Assembly: GCA_030278955.1 (NCBI GenBank)
Contig: JAOANR010000010.1
Span: 24,520,444 to 24,584,443, forward strand
Reading direction: 5' to 3'
Length of the DNA: 64,000 nucleotides
Origin: Hygrophila difformis
Taxonomy: Eukaryota; Streptophyta; Magnoliopsida; Lamiales; Acanthaceae
In this document: piece by piece, positions 23,611-35,582 of the stretch
Numbering within the stretch: position 1 is the first letter of the stretch
How the letters are laid out: each line of letters starts with the position of its first letter
Notes under the pieces: model-generated
What the model saw: the letters and a program-made list of their open reading frames with translations, nothing else
Database searches by the model: none
What the model was told of the DNA's origin: nothing
Made by a program: the position numbers and the translations under genes

Positions 23611-26600
23611 GAAGTGTTGCTGTTAACAAGCACCGGATCAGATGCAACCAGTGATGTGAAATGGTTCCTAGACACAGGAGCCTCAAACCGCATGTGTGGA
23701 AGGAAGGAATTGTTCACCAGACTTGACCAAAGAGAGCTTGGCAATGTCACATTTGGTGATCTCTCACAGAAGCCAATCGAAGGGAAAGGCGATATAACCT
23801 TTGAACTCCAAGATGGAAGAAAAGTAAGCATTTCAGATGTTTATTATGTTCCACATATAAAAAGCAACCTCTTGAGTGTTGGACAGTTGCTCGAGAAAAA
23901 ATACAAAGTGATGATGGAAGATTTGTCACTGAGCATTCGAGATAAGAACAACAATCTCATTACCAACGTGAGGATGACGAAGAACAGGATGTTCCCATTA
24001 AAATTCAGCATCAATGAAGTAAGCTCCCTCAAAGTTACAAGCATGGATAACTCAACACTTTGGCATCGTCGTTATGGGCATCTGGACTTTGAAGCATTAA
24101 AGTTGCTTGAAAAGAAAAACATGGTGATCGGAATATCAAAATTGGAGAATCCCAACAAGCTGTGTGAAGTTTGTGTCATGGGAAAGCAACACAGAAACCC
24201 ATTCAATAAATACAAGTCGAGGAAAGCAGCTTCCAGACTTGATTTGGTGCACTCCGACGTATGCGGACCAATTACTCCCGAGTCCATTGGAGGAAATAGG
24301 TATTTCCTAACATTTACTGATGATTATACTGGAAAAACCTGGGTTTATGTGTTGAAGCAGAAAAATGAAGTCCTTACAAAATTCAAGGAATTCAAAAAGC
24401 TTGTTGAAAAGTAAAGTGGATGCCAAATCAAGTGCCTGCGTACAGATAGAGGAGGTGAATATACCTCAAGGGAGTTTGACATGTTTTGCAAAGAACATGG
24501 GATATCGCATCAACTCACCATGCCACAAACACCGCAACAGAATGGCGTTTCAGAAAGAAAGAATCGAACGATTCTTAACATGGTTCGATGTATGCTCAAA
24601 GAGAAAAATATTCCCAAAGAATTTTGGGGTGATGCAGTTGCTTGTTCTGTTTACATATTGAACAGGTTTCCTACGAAGAGTGGTGATAGGACCCCTGAAG
24701 AAGCTTGGACCCTGCGCAAACCAAGAATTTGACCATCTACGAATTTTTGGAAGCGTTGCCTATGCAAAAGTGCAAGAGGAGAAAAGAACAAAGCTTGAAG
24801 ACAAAATTCAAAAGTGCATTCTTCTTGGCTATGGTGAAAATTGCAGTGGTTACAAGCTGTACAATCCAGTAACTCGCAAAATTGTGATGTCAAGAGACGT
24901 GGAATTTGATGAAGAACAGACATGGGATTGGAATTCTCCAAAGCAGCTCATAGAAGTCCTACTTGAAGATGAGCAAGAATCCATCAAAGAAAGGCAAGTA
25001 GAACCTGAAGAGATATCATCACCACCACCAGAACAAATTCAAAATAATCCAGAAAATGATGGCCCAAACAGTAGCAGCCCACTCATTCGAAGGACACGAA
25101 GGATCCAAGACATTTATGATACTACAAGTGCAATTGATGATGAATTCATTGATTTCTGTCTCTTTGCAGATCGTGATCCTTTAACTTTTCAGGAAGCTTG
25201 TAAAGAAATCAAATGGCAGAAAGCTATGGAGGAAGAAATCCAGGCGATAACAAAAAATGACACATGGGAGCTTACACCACTTCTTCGTGGACACCAAGCC
25301 ATCGGAGTCAAATGGGTGTACAAAACAAAAAGAAATGAGAAGGAAGAAGTGGAGAAGCATAAAGCAAGATTGGTTGCAAAAGGGTACAAGCAAGAATTTG
25401 GGATTGACTACGATGAAGTCTTTGCCCCAGTAGCCCGACTTGAAACCGTGAGACTGCTCATTTCAATTGCAGCCCAAAAGAGGTGGAAAATATATCAAAT
25501 GGACGTGAAGTCAGCCTTTCTGAATGGATACCTCAAAGAAGAAGTCTATGTTGAGCAACCACCAGGTTTCACTGTCAAAGGCCAAGAAGATAAAGTCCTC
25601 AAGCTAAGAAAAGCCCTTTACGGCTTGAAGCAAGCCCCCCGTGCATGGAATTCGAGAATTGATGAATATTTCTCTCGAGTTGGTTTTCAGAAATGTCCGT
25701 ACGAACATACTTTGCACATGAAAGTCAATGCAAGTCAAGATGTGCTGCTGGTGTGCCTCTATGTGGATGATTTGATCTTTATGGGAAGTAATGCAAAAAT
25801 GATCAAAGAATTCAAGCAATCCATGGAGAAAGAGTTCGAGATGACAGACTTGGGATCAATGAAGTACTTTTTGGGCATTCAAATTCAACAAGAAGCTGAA
25901 GGAATATTTGCGTCCCAAGAAAAATATGCCAAGGAGATTCTAAAGAAGTTCAACATGGAAGATTGTGAAACCGTGAACATTCCAGTGGAGTGCGGCACCA
26001 AGTTGTCCAAAGAAGGAGAAGGTAAACCAGTAAATCCGACGTACTACAACAGTATTGTTGGTTGCCTTCGATACCTGACGTGTACTCGCCCAGACATTCT
26101 TTAAGGTGTTAGATTGGTTAGTCGATACATGGAGAAGCCTATGACTTCTCACTTGAAAGCAGCAAAGAGAATTCTTAAGTACATAAAAGGAACGATCGGT
26201 CATGAATTACTATACCCAAGTAATGGAGAGGCAAAGCTTACTGGGTTTAGTGACAGTGACTGGGCTGAAAGTTATGATGACCGTAAAAGTACAACTGGAT
26301 TCATCTTTTTCAATGGCGAAACGACTTTTACCTGGTCTTCGAAAAAGCAAGTTGTTGTTGCCTTATCAACTTGTGAAGCAGAATACATTGCGGCATAATC
26401 TTGTGTCTGCCATGCCATCTGGTTGAGAAGAATGTGTCAAGAATTGAAGTTGCATCAGGACAGTGCAACAAAGATATTTGTGGATAATAAGTCAGCAATT
26501 GCCCTTGCGAAAAATCCAGTTCATCATGAACGCTCCAAACACATTGATACTCGCTTCCACTTCATCCGGGAGAAGGTCAAAGAAGGAGAAGTAGAGCTAG

Positions 26601-26740
26601 TACATGTGAACTCAAGAGAGCAAGTTGCAGATATCTTTACGAAGGCGTTGAAAGTTGAAACTTTCCAATATTTGCGGAAGAAACTTGGAATTCAAGATTT
26701 CAAAGGGATGAGTTTAAGGGGGGGAAATGTTGAATCATAA
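23542..26740 (+). pseudogene. Copia pol: protease, integrase, RT, RNase H, broken
   Basis: The protease shows FLDTGASNRMCG and the integrase zinc region LWHRRYGHL. The integrase core shows HSDVCGP, then RTDRGGEY, and PQQNGVSERKNRT after a TAA at 24412. Near 24720 a frameshift moves the reading into the RT frame ([34 protein letters not shown], active site YVDDLIFMG). RNase H follows (FSDSDWAESYDDRKSTTG, CEAEYIAA, RSKHIDTRFHFI, VADIFTKAL), split by TAA at 26102 and TAA at 26396. All catalytic motifs survive, so decay by single hits is fairly recent. Confidence 0.9.
26716..26727 (+). promoter_or_regulatory. Polypurine tract of decayed Copia element
   Basis: AAGGGGGGGAAA directly precedes the 3' LTR. 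Confidence 0.85.
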
Positions 26741-27007
26741 ACTCACCCGACAACGTACGCTCCCGTCGTTGTCAAAAATAGCAGCTAAACGCATGCGCAC
26801 GCCGTCGTCAAAGTAGCCGCCTAGTTTGATTGCCATTGTCAAAACTTGCGGATTGCATATCCGTAGTTGTCAAAAATATTGTATTTTCTATCTTTATATT
26901 TATACTCTTCCGGCTATAAATAGCCGTGTAATCTTAGTGAAAATCGCAGAACGAGATTTAGAATAATAACATCTAAACTCTCTTCTCCCCAATTTAAAAT
27001 TCCAACA
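26728..27007 (+). repeat. 3' LTR of decayed Copia element
   Basis: This 280-bp partner of 21485-21764 is followed by the duplicated CAAAT. Confidence 0.92.
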
Positions 27008-27305
27008 CAAATTCAGTATTTCCAGCGACCCCAATCAAAAACCCACTGGTCCCCCCTCCCGGGAACATCCAGCTGTCCGGCTATCCAGTTGGGTGGGTTA
27101 TTGTTGCACCTTCGCAACCTACTACCAATACTACTACAACATTAATTAATGATTATGATTAAATAAACTTACAAGTTACTATTGCTTTTCCTAATATCAT
27201 ATCATAGGTGTCGAATAATACTATCATCAATCAATCCCCAACCTTATCTAACTTATCATCCTCCGCCGCCTGTCCGGCGGCCTAATAATTACCCCCAGGC
27301 TCTTA

Positions 27306-27768
27306 GAGCCCGTTTGGATTGGCTTCTAGGGAGGTGCTTTTGGCTTTTACTTCTGTCAAAAGCACTTCTAGTAGAAATTAGGTGTTTGTTTTGGCTTTTA
27401 AGAAAAAGCAAAAGCACATCGAAAAGTGAAAAAAGTGCTTCTGGGAGAAGCAGTCTAAGGGGTGCTTCTCCCAAAAGCAGAAGCCAAAAGCACCTCGTAA
27501 AATGTGCAAGGACTTAAATACCCCCACTACTTAATATAAATTACACTATAAATATAATTTATTATCATATTAAATAGCATGTCCTTTTTGGTAATTAACA
27601 TACTCTAAAAGCACTTTTCATTTTTATTCATCCAAACATATTTTTTAGAAAAAGCCGCTTTTCAAACATTCCATCCAAACACAAAAGTTACATGCTTTTG
27701 CTTTTAACTTCTGCTTCTGCTTCTACTTTTGGCTTTTGGCTTCTGCTTTTCTCAAAAGCCAATCCAAC
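27306..27768. mobile_element. Probable hAT-like MITE upstream of the kinase gene
   Basis: The left end reads CGTTTGGATTGGCTT and the right end AAGCCAATCCAAC, an imperfect inverted pair. GCTTTTGGCTTTT-type words and their complements recur inside on both arms, so the single strand could fold back over much of its length. No clear target-site duplication was found and the exact ends are uncertain. It lies about 270 bp before the kinase start codon, within the likely promoter or 5' leader. Confidence 0.55.
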
Positions 27769-27935
27769 TGTAACTAACTAACTACTACTGTTACTGTGGA
27801 GTGTGCGGAGGAGGAGTTGGAGTTTGGACTGACTTTGGACGACGGTGGTTGGATCCTTCCTTCCTTCCTTCTCCAGTCCACTTCTCCTCCTATTTCTATA
27901 CTACGGAGTACTTCTCAAGTTGCAGCAACCACCCC

Positions 27936-27960
27936 CTGCCTGCCTGCCTGCCTGCCTGCC
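27936..27960 (+). repeat. (TGCC)n microsatellite in kinase 5' leader
   Basis: A run of about six TGCC units lies 75 bp before the kinase ATG. It is probably transcribed as 5' UTR. Confidence 0.6.
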
Positions 27961-28034
27961 CCCTTTCTCTCAACACCCTCCTCTCTCCCCTTTCTCCAAT
28001 TATATTACTGTAGATCAAAACAAGCTCGGAAACA

Positions 28035-31000
28035 ATGAGCAATCTTGCTCTAATTCGTCGTCGTGGGGGGCCCTTCTTCTGGGTAGCAGCCAATATTATT
28101 AGCCCCCCACTTGTCCTCATCGTCGGTGGTTCCGTCGCACTACTAGTACCTCCTTCCTCTCCAATTTCTGCTGCGTCGTATCCGGGGTCGGTGGCCGCCT
28201 CCTCCCCAGGTAATTCCACTCTTCTTACATTGATGGATGGACGATGGCCTTCCTTCATTCATTCTCAATTTTCTGATTTGTTTTGTGTTCATTTGTGAAT
28301 TTTACTCTTATATCTATAATAATAATAATAATAATAATGCGGATGGATACTTGTGCTCTCTCATTAGGAGTCGAAATTCACACACCCAAAAGGCCAAAAC
28401 CAACCCCTATTATTATTATTGCCTTCATTTCAATTTCCTCTTTCTTCGGATGATCGATGATAACTTTTATAAAACTGTTGGTACATATATATAGTTGCTA
28501 TGTTATCGGAGGAGATCCAAGGAGGAGGGAGTGGACATCCGAAAATAAGTTCGAATAGTACTAAATTGTTGATAGCACTCGTTGCTGCTTCCACTGCTTT
28601 AGGAGCAATCCTTCTGTTTATTCTGTGTATTTATTACGGCAAGCACAAGAAGAAATCCAAGGGGCAAAATGATGAGATTAGGTCAGGTACTACTGCCATG
28701 CCATCTCATTAATTATGCCTGAATGAATTTTCAATTTTTATGGCCTAGGCTAGGCTAAGATATGGTCATTGTTTTGCTGGCTGGCAAAAGCAGTTCTTGG
28801 AACACCACGACAGGTTTGTGGAAGAGATCTGTCGTTGTCACTGTAATGGACTACAAAACCTTAGAATCAGCCACGAATAATTTTGGAGAAAGTAATGAGC
28901 TGGGTGCAGGAGGGTTTGGTTGTGTGTACAGGGGTACACTGGAAGGGAACTTTTGTGTCGCTGTCAAAAGACTTGCTACACCCAATGCAGATACATTAAG
29001 AGAATTTCAGGTGCCATTGTCCTGTTTTCTAAATTCCAGGCCTAACTGGTTTTCACAACCTTTCCACACATGTTTCGGTTTGGTTCTCGCCTGGTTTAGT
29101 GTTTTTTAACTATCTTTTGATGTTGATATTACCATTTTCAGACAGAGGTTGAAATATTGTCTAAAATTCAGCACCCAAATATAATCAGTTTGGTAGGTTA
29201 CTGCATTCACTCTGAAACGAGGCTTCTTGTTTATGAGCTGATGCAGCACGGTTCTCTGGAAGCGCAATTACATGGTAAAAGTTCAAGTGTTTTCTGCTTT
29301 AATTTTTAGTGAAGGATTCAACTAGGTCAGGTGGAAAAAAGAAAATCTATTACTTATGCAGAATTTTCCCTTTATTCTTTGATATATCGTCAGGCGTTTC
29401 AAAGGGTGCGGCATTACCATGGCATTTACGAATGAAAATAGCCCTTGACACAGCAAGGTGTGTTAGTATGACAGCAGACAATACCATATGGATATGATTT
29501 TTTGTTTTATTATTTTTACCTTTTATTTATTACTATTACTTTGATGCTATGGTTTATTTACTCAACTGTTGACCAGAGGTTTAGAATATTTGCACGAGCA
29601 CTGCCATCCGCCGGTCATTCATAGAGATCTGAAATCATCTAATATTCTTCTAGATTCCAACTTCAATGCCAAGGTAAATGGCCTGTCTTTTCTATAAAAA
29701 ATCGTTCACTCTTATACCATTGTATACATTACTTAATCCACATGAAAACCGCTCTGCTTCTTCTTCTTATTTTGTTCCTCAGCTGTCAGATTTTGGCCTT
29801 GCTGTGGTTGCTGGATCACAGATGAAAAAGGATATTAAGCTTTCAGGAACCTTGGGTTATGTTGCCCCTGAATACCTACTAGATGGTTGGAACTGTTCTG
29901 TTTCTCTTGTCTTATTATGGGGTAACCATGTACTAATTAGCAAGCTTGTGAATTAGCCAACCATTTTCCTGATAAAATGTATGTGCTTGTCCAAACTTCT
30001 GAAAAGGATATCCCTGGTTTGATTGTAGGACAAGTCATTCAATAAAATTACTGGTTTTGGTGAAGTTTGATTAATTGGGAATTAGGGGAATATGGAGTTG
30101 ACCACTAACATCCTTGTGTTGCTTAAGTTGGTTCAAAGGTGATTCTTCATTTCTGATGCCAATTGAAACTTTGGGAACCCATGGCCAAACTCACTCTATG
30201 TATCATTCCCCAAAAATTGCCAGAGCTAACCCATTGTTTCAGTGCTGTAAATATTCTGGTCATTTTTTTTTTCTTCTCATTTTGTCTTTTCATGAGTTTG
30301 TCTTGTTGAACCAAATGGGTAAACAGAAAATTTATTTTTAATTGTTTTGTTTGTATATCATAGAGACCCTGACAGGTTTTGGAGCAAACTTTGATCATAA
30401 TCAATCGGCACAAGTAATGATGCTGGGTCTGCTAATTGAGCCATTACATTGCTTGATAACTTACTCTTTGGCATGTTGATATGCTTGTAGGAATTTTACT
30501 CAATATTATATGTGTTTGCTGGATAGGTAAACTAACTGATAAAAGTGATGTTTATGCATTCGGTATTGTACTACTGGAGCTTCTCCTGGGAAGAAAGCCT
30601 CTGGAAAAACTGGCACCACCTCAGTGCCAGTCCCTTGTGACATGGGTAAACATGCATTCTAATTTAGGAACCTAGCTACAATTGTTTTGAGTCTACTAAC
30701 CTTTTCAGAATGGGTATTCAATTCCTTACTTATCAATCTCCTCCTGTAGGCTATGCCTCAGCTCACGGATAGAACAAAACTTCCCCACATTGTGGATCCT
30801 GTGATTAGAAACTCCGTGGACTTGAAGCATCTATTCCAGGTCAGTGACCTATAAAAGTATTTGATAAATGAGTATGAGTCTCTCTCACAAAGAAATATAA
30901 TTTGGTAAACCAATACTCCGAATGTGTCGGCATACAGGTTGCTGCTGTGGCAGTGCTATGTTTACAACCAGAGCCTAGTTATCGTCCATTGGTAACAGAT

Positions 31001-31090
31001 ATTGTGCATTCTCTTGTGCCCCTCGTCCTCATTGAGAATGGTGGGACACTGAAAATTACAGATGAAAACAATAGGGAGATGTGTGGGTAA
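28035..31090 (+). CDS. Receptor-like protein kinase, At1g80640-type
   Basis: Ten exons placed by GT/AG sites with phase kept: 28035-28209, 28495-28681, 28791-29010, 29142-29274, 29394-29457, 29577-29673, 29783-29885, 30527-30645, 30750-30839, 30938-31090, giving 446 aa. The second boundary is least sure. The N-terminus is short and hydrophobic, with one transmembrane segment at about residues 83-106 followed by KHKKK. The kinase domain has the glycine loop GAGGFGCVY (159-167), VAVK (Lys180), HRDLKSSN (Asp277), DFG (295-297), GYVAPEY and [16 protein letters not shown]. All catalytic residues are present, so it should be an active Ser/Thr kinase at the plasma membrane. The extracellular part is only about 80 residues with no ligand domain. 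The pattern LEAQLHG and [21 protein letters not shown] matches the At1g80640 group; function is not assigned. Confidence 0.86.
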
Positions 31091-32603
31091 GATGGATTAT
31101 GGATACATTTACACATCACTACTGGGTTATAGAGTAGCAGCTCAGTGTAAGCCTGCTGGGTTGTACTCTTATCTGATACCCCGTGTTAGTCCATCCATGG
31201 TATGTATATATGCCCCGACCGATTATTATTGATTCTGTTCAACTCCTCTGTGACTCTGACTTGATGAGTTTGCTTGCATTCTGGTGCCCAATGTATTGTG
31301 AATTCTAATATTGTGTGGAGTAAGTAGTACGCTTGGGCTGTTGCTTTTAACCCATATTTGATATCTCCTGGCTGATCTTGAACTCAATAATAATTCCAGC
31401 TCATAATTTTCTGTTTATATATTTTGCCCTGCATGTGGGGAGGGATTCTATATTTTGGTTGGGTTAAATTGGGTAGCTGGAATATGACATGCGTATTTTT
31501 GTTCCGAGGAAAACTATGTTTGTGTGTGTGAGATATGTGGAATTTCAATAAAAGATTGTTTAACTGACATCAACTTAAATGAAAGCAAATATCGGAGCAT
31601 CACGATTAATTATATAGTATCCTATACACAAATTAAAGGATGGCACAAAGTACAATTGTGCCGAATTAGTTGTGCCGATGTTGTGTACATACTGCCATCA
31701 CGATTAACTGGCCTGGGGACCGGACCGAGTCGTTACCCAGCTAGCTTATTTGATTTTTGAGATTAACTTCAATATCACTTTCATTTTATAATAATAATCC
31801 CCAGTGGGGGCTAGTTGTGCCATCCATCCTTTTTAGATCAGAGCAAAATGGAGGGATCGAGTTAATTTCATTATATGGGGAGTTAAATTCTGCCATATAA
31901 AGTGGGAGATTTTCGTCAGTGACTTCTGGTGGTGAAAATCCTGTTTCAACAAGATCCTAGACATATATCAAGTGAACCCAATAGAGATTCCATTTGAATG
32001 CTCCACATTCTGTAGTTATCTTTGGTTAATTTGGGCACTTGTGATTGAAGAGAGGATAATGAGGCCATTGATGAAGATGGCTCTGATATCAGAACTGTTG
32101 GAAAGTCTTTTTACGTATTAGAGATACACAGCTATTTTCTATGAAGCAGTGAATATGTTTTAAAATTTTGTAAACTTGTTGCTCTCTCTCTCTTATTCAT
32201 GACCGCTCAAGTACTACATAGATTTATAGTCAATTAAAGGAATGATCCAGATAATCTATTACAAGTTCCCAAGTTATATTAACTTATCAAATCAATTCAT
32301 AGCAACAATCAAGACAAAGAAACTAAGGATCTTTTAACTCCAAAAGGGCGGCATCAGCTAGCAGACATGTAACAGATAGGTAGCAGCAGCAGCCAATATT
32401 AAATGTGAAAATAAGTTTAATAGTATGTTCAACAGGAAGGGTGCCTTTTGCGCAAAAAAAAAAACAGGAAGGGTGCCTTGCTCCCGAAACTTCAGTGGTG
32501 GCTGTCCGACGACGTCTTCGAGTTTGGGCCACCGAAATTTGAGCCGCATTATCTTCGTTAGCAAACTTCATGACGAAATAAATAGCCATTCCAGATGTAT
32601 TAG
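31091..32603. other. Unassigned region downstream of kinase
   Basis: The first few hundred bases are probably kinase 3' UTR. The rest is AT-rich with no supported gene. The 32420-32560 stretch is open on both strands but is not recognisable. Confidence 0.4.
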
Positions 32604-33134
32604 GGTCTGTTCTGCACGCAGCTTTTGGGAGCTTTTGGGAGCTTTTGGTAGCTTTAGCTTTTATTTCAAAACAAAAGCCCGTTCTGCACACTAGCTTTTG
32701 AGAGCTTTTGGGAGCTTTTGGAAGCTTATTTTTAGAAGCTACTTGTAGTAGCGTTAAAAAATAAGCTAGGAGCTTATTTTTGAGCAATCACAATTTTAAC
32801 CCAATAACCAACCCACTATCCAATACTCTACATAAATATTTGTCCTTTCATGTCATTTCATACCTTTTTTTCACAGCTACAGCTAGTTGTAAAAAACACT
32901 TAAATAGAACTGACAACTCCAGCTCCAGCTCCCTACAGCTCCAGCTTGCAGCTACAGCTCACAGCTGCAGCTCAGCGTGCAGAACAGACCCCAAAAGCTA
33001 CCTCTTGTAGCTTCTAAAAAGAAGCTTCCAAAAGCTCCCAAAAGCTCCCAGAAGTTAGTGTACAGAACGGGCTTTTGTTTTGAAATAAAAGTTAAAGCTA
33101 CTAAAAGCTCCCAAAAGCTGCGTGTAGAACAGAC
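32604..33134. mobile_element. MITE with nested terminal inverted repeats
   Basis: The ends form an inverted pair of about 30 bp: GTCTGTTCTGCACGCAGC on the left, and the complement of GTCTGTTCTACACGCAGC on the right, followed inward by repeated GCTTTTGGGA words. TTAG lies just outside each end, a possible short target duplication. Inside is a second inverted pair (about 32665 and 33050) built on CCCGTTCTGCAC. A further GCAGAACAGACCCC terminus-like block lies near 32980. This looks like related MITE copies inserted into each other. No ORF is present. Confidence 0.65.
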
Positions 33135-33138
33135 TTAG

Positions 33139-33930
33139 TGAAACTCCTTGCGTAGCATGCCATAGTTTCTCCAAACGGCTCTTCAATGTCCCGTATGCAG
33201 CAATAAAACATCCTAAGACTTTCAAGATAATTACATCGGACTAGGGCCTGAGTAATTTTAATTATTTTCATTGAAGCAACAAGGTAACAATTTGATGCAA
33301 TTCTTCCTTGATAGTTGATACCTCCATTCCACACCACATCACATTAATGTCCGAGTAGTCAGTCGTCATCTTCGTCCTCAGCAGCATCCATCGGGATATG
33401 AATGAAGCCCGCCCCCGACCGAACCGCATTGTTGTTTGTAAAGGGGTCTGTCTCAGGGCCGTGTCCAGTTGATGGGCCGACAGGATGGATGCCCCCCAGA
33501 GTAACAAACATCCATTTTCAGCATCCATGGACGGAGGTGTAGCCGCCCCGACAGGAGTTCATGATCGGTTGCGGAGGGTCTTGTAGGCTGGAGCTTTCTT
33601 GAAATGGCGGGTATGTTAATGGGGGAGAAATGTCAAATTTTGAAACTGATGGTACTAAAAACAAAGTAGACAAAAGTTTTTTTTTTTTTTTGATGAGCCG
33701 AGGCCGGGAAAAAGTAGACAAAAGTTTAGAGGAAAAAAAAGGGCATCATTTAAAAAAAAATAAAATTAAAGTGTTTAGCTAAATACTGAGATTAAAAAAA
33801 TAAATAAATAAATCATAATTTGAAAATTTATTATGAAAAATAATTGAGTGGCTTTAGGATTGGTTGCAAACCAAGTACAAAATCGAATTCAAAATGTACT
33901 TAAACTACCATCTCAAATCAAAACTGAAAT
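33139..33930. other. Unassigned region, possible decayed minus-strand exon
   Basis: A minus-strand ORF at 33268-33528 (86 codons) is open, and a second frame over the same bases reads an Asn/Asp-rich peptide. Neither matches a family I know. The rest is AT-rich with T and A runs. It may hold a gene fragment, but I cannot support a gene. Confidence 0.25.
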
Positions 33931-33943
33931 AATTTTGGGGATG

Positions 33944-34113
33944 AGGACTTAGTCCAAGTGGTTAAGTCCGTTGACTTTCAACGGAAGGTTGAAGGTTCGA
34001 TTCCATCGCCCTCTATCCCTCCCTTTTATTCCCCTTTGTAATTATGTGGCATGAGCTCTCACCACCCCTTTCCAGGCCTTCAATAGATCCTCTAAAAAAA
34101 AAACTAAAATGTT
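33944..34113 (+). mobile_element. Probable tRNA-derived SINE
   Basis: A box A TAGTCCAAGTGG and a box B GGTTCGATTCC lie about 35 bp apart, both perfect matches to pol III internal promoter consensus. The intervening CCGTTGA/TCAACGG hairpin resembles an anticodon arm, but the loop lacks the conserved U33. There is no acceptor stem and the T-stem mismatches. The body continues for about 90 bp of non-tRNA sequence and ends in an A run. Flanking AAACTGAAAT and AAACTAAAAT words may be a decayed target-site duplication. This fits a SINE better than a tRNA gene. Confidence 0.55.
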
Positions 34114-34497
34114 TTGCTTTATCCACGAAATACAAAACTCTCGAATACAAGTTTAGAAGGGAATGACTGATTTGGGATTTATATCGAATCCGGAGATTAA
34201 AGCAGGCCATCAAAAAGGATGAAACAAAGAATAGCTCTTGAACAATGAACACAAATATGAAAAGGGCGATGTGGGGATTTTTTGGGAATTTTTTGAAGCA
34301 GAATTTGGGAAAATGGATAGAGCTAAAGTTAATAAATATACTTATATTTAAATGAATTGGGCAGAATCTAACTTATGAAGTTCTTTTATTTTTTATTTTT
34401 TAAAATAATGATAGGTCAATTGACCTATTCAAGGTAGATACGACAATGACCATTTTAGAGGGCTTGAATCTGAATTGTGATGGTAGGGATTCAAATT

Positions 34498-34550
34498 GGC
34501 TTAATTATTAAAATAATATAGATAAATTACCCCGTTCCCAAAATGATAAC
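34498..34550 (+). repeat. Left terminal inverted repeat of MULE
   Basis: It starts GGCTTAATTATTAAAATAAT and pairs with 39452-39504. Identity is perfect for the first 29 bp and then patchy (a shared TTCCCAAAA word). Confidence 0.85.
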
Positions 34551-34585
34551 CAATGCGATTGGGAAAAATTAATTTTTAATTGAGA

Positions 34586-34813
34586 GATCGCCTGTCCACC
34601 AGGCGATCAAGTAAAAAAAAATTTATTCAAAAACTAATCGCCTGTCTACCAGGCGATTACCCAAAAAAAAACAAAAATACATAAACATGCTAATAGCCTG
34701 TCCACCAGGCGATTAGGATAGTAAAAAAATACAAACCAAAGAAATCGCCTGTCCAACAGGCGATTTGTTTAAAAAAAAATTGAAAAATTTAATCGCCTGT
34801 TGGACAGGCGAGT
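34586..34813. repeat. Left subterminal hairpin array (five units)
   Basis: Five palindromes of 23-25 bp lie at 34586-34608, 34636-34658, 34692-34714, 34742-34766 and 34791-34813. Each has the form ATCGCCTG, a 5-7 base loop, then CAGGCGAT. Spacers are A-rich and the repeat step is about 50 bp. Arm changes are often matched or tolerated on the other side. Confidence 0.9.
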
Positions 34814-35582
34814 AGGGTTTTTAAAGAAATAAAAAATTGTGCACAGTGCTGCTCGACTGAAAATAGGGTTTGTCATTTACTATAAAGGATGTGCAGTTCA
34901 CATGCATGTATAGTATTTATCTCAGTGCTGTTTGAGTTATCTTCTCAAATTATTGAAATTATTGAATGTAGGTGCAACAGTATGGGATGGGGAAAAATAA
35001 TAGTGGTAGGCTGACAAGATGATAATGGTGTACTGTAGCATATGAATTATAGAGTGTCTGTAGGGTGTTGGACGCCTATTTAAATGTGAACAAATTTAGT
35101 TTCTTTGCAGTGTAGTGTTTTACAAACTTTTGCATACTCTGTATAAACATCATATTCTCTACTTTGAGGAAAGGCAGAAACTTCACGAACGATTGTGTGC
35201 AGAATTTTTGAGTCATTCGGCTTCAAATTTATTTCAGTTATTTGTTAGCTCGCTCAGGTAATCATCATCCAACATTATCATCATCCAACATTTTATAATA
35301 ATAAATTAAAATACGTAAATCCTATTAGACACATCTATTAAATAATAAATACTTTATACCTGTCTATATCATTTTAAGGCTTTGAATGAATTTGTTGTTT
35401 TCTGAGAAAATTTTCTTTTCTCTTTAATTGTCATATAACATTACCTTTTTCATTAATATGCATGTTTATTTTTTCCAGCTTTAGTAGACTTTTGGTCCTA
35501 GGCTTTTTTTGAATACCACTGTGTTATGTATTTTTAATATGTTGCTAATAGTATGTGCCCGTAATTGATTGGTGCAGTTTTA

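Larger units (their letters stand above)
21485..27007 (+). mobile_element. Copia retrotransposon, complete but decayed
   Basis: The 5523-bp element has two 280-bp LTRs (TGTTGAATC to CCAACA). Perfect CAAAT target-site duplications lie at 21480-21484 and 27008-27012. The primer-binding site is tRNA-Met type, and a G-rich polypurine tract abuts the 3' LTR. Gag, protease, integrase, RT and RNase H are all recognisable in Copia order, but at least six stops and two frameshifts break them. By eye the LTRs differ at seven positions (about 2.5%). The element may have been mobilised in trans, or may have decayed after insertion. No third ORF is present. Confidence 0.93.

Noticed and set aside
32323..32787. 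Minus-strand ORF of 154 codons
   Set aside because: Half of it lies in the MITE at 32604, with Lys/Ser-rich repeats from GCTTTTGG words, so it is a by-product of the repeat.
33944..34020. tRNA gene suggested by perfect A and B boxes and an anticodon-like hairpin
   Set aside because: No acceptor stem, mismatched T-stem and no U33 in the loop. The flanking A run and possible duplication favour a SINE.
34586..34813. CRISPR-like array because of regular ~23-bp repeats with ~28-bp spacers
   Set aside because: Eukaryotic context, palindromic units mirrored at both ends of a DNA transposon, and A-rich low-complexity spacers.
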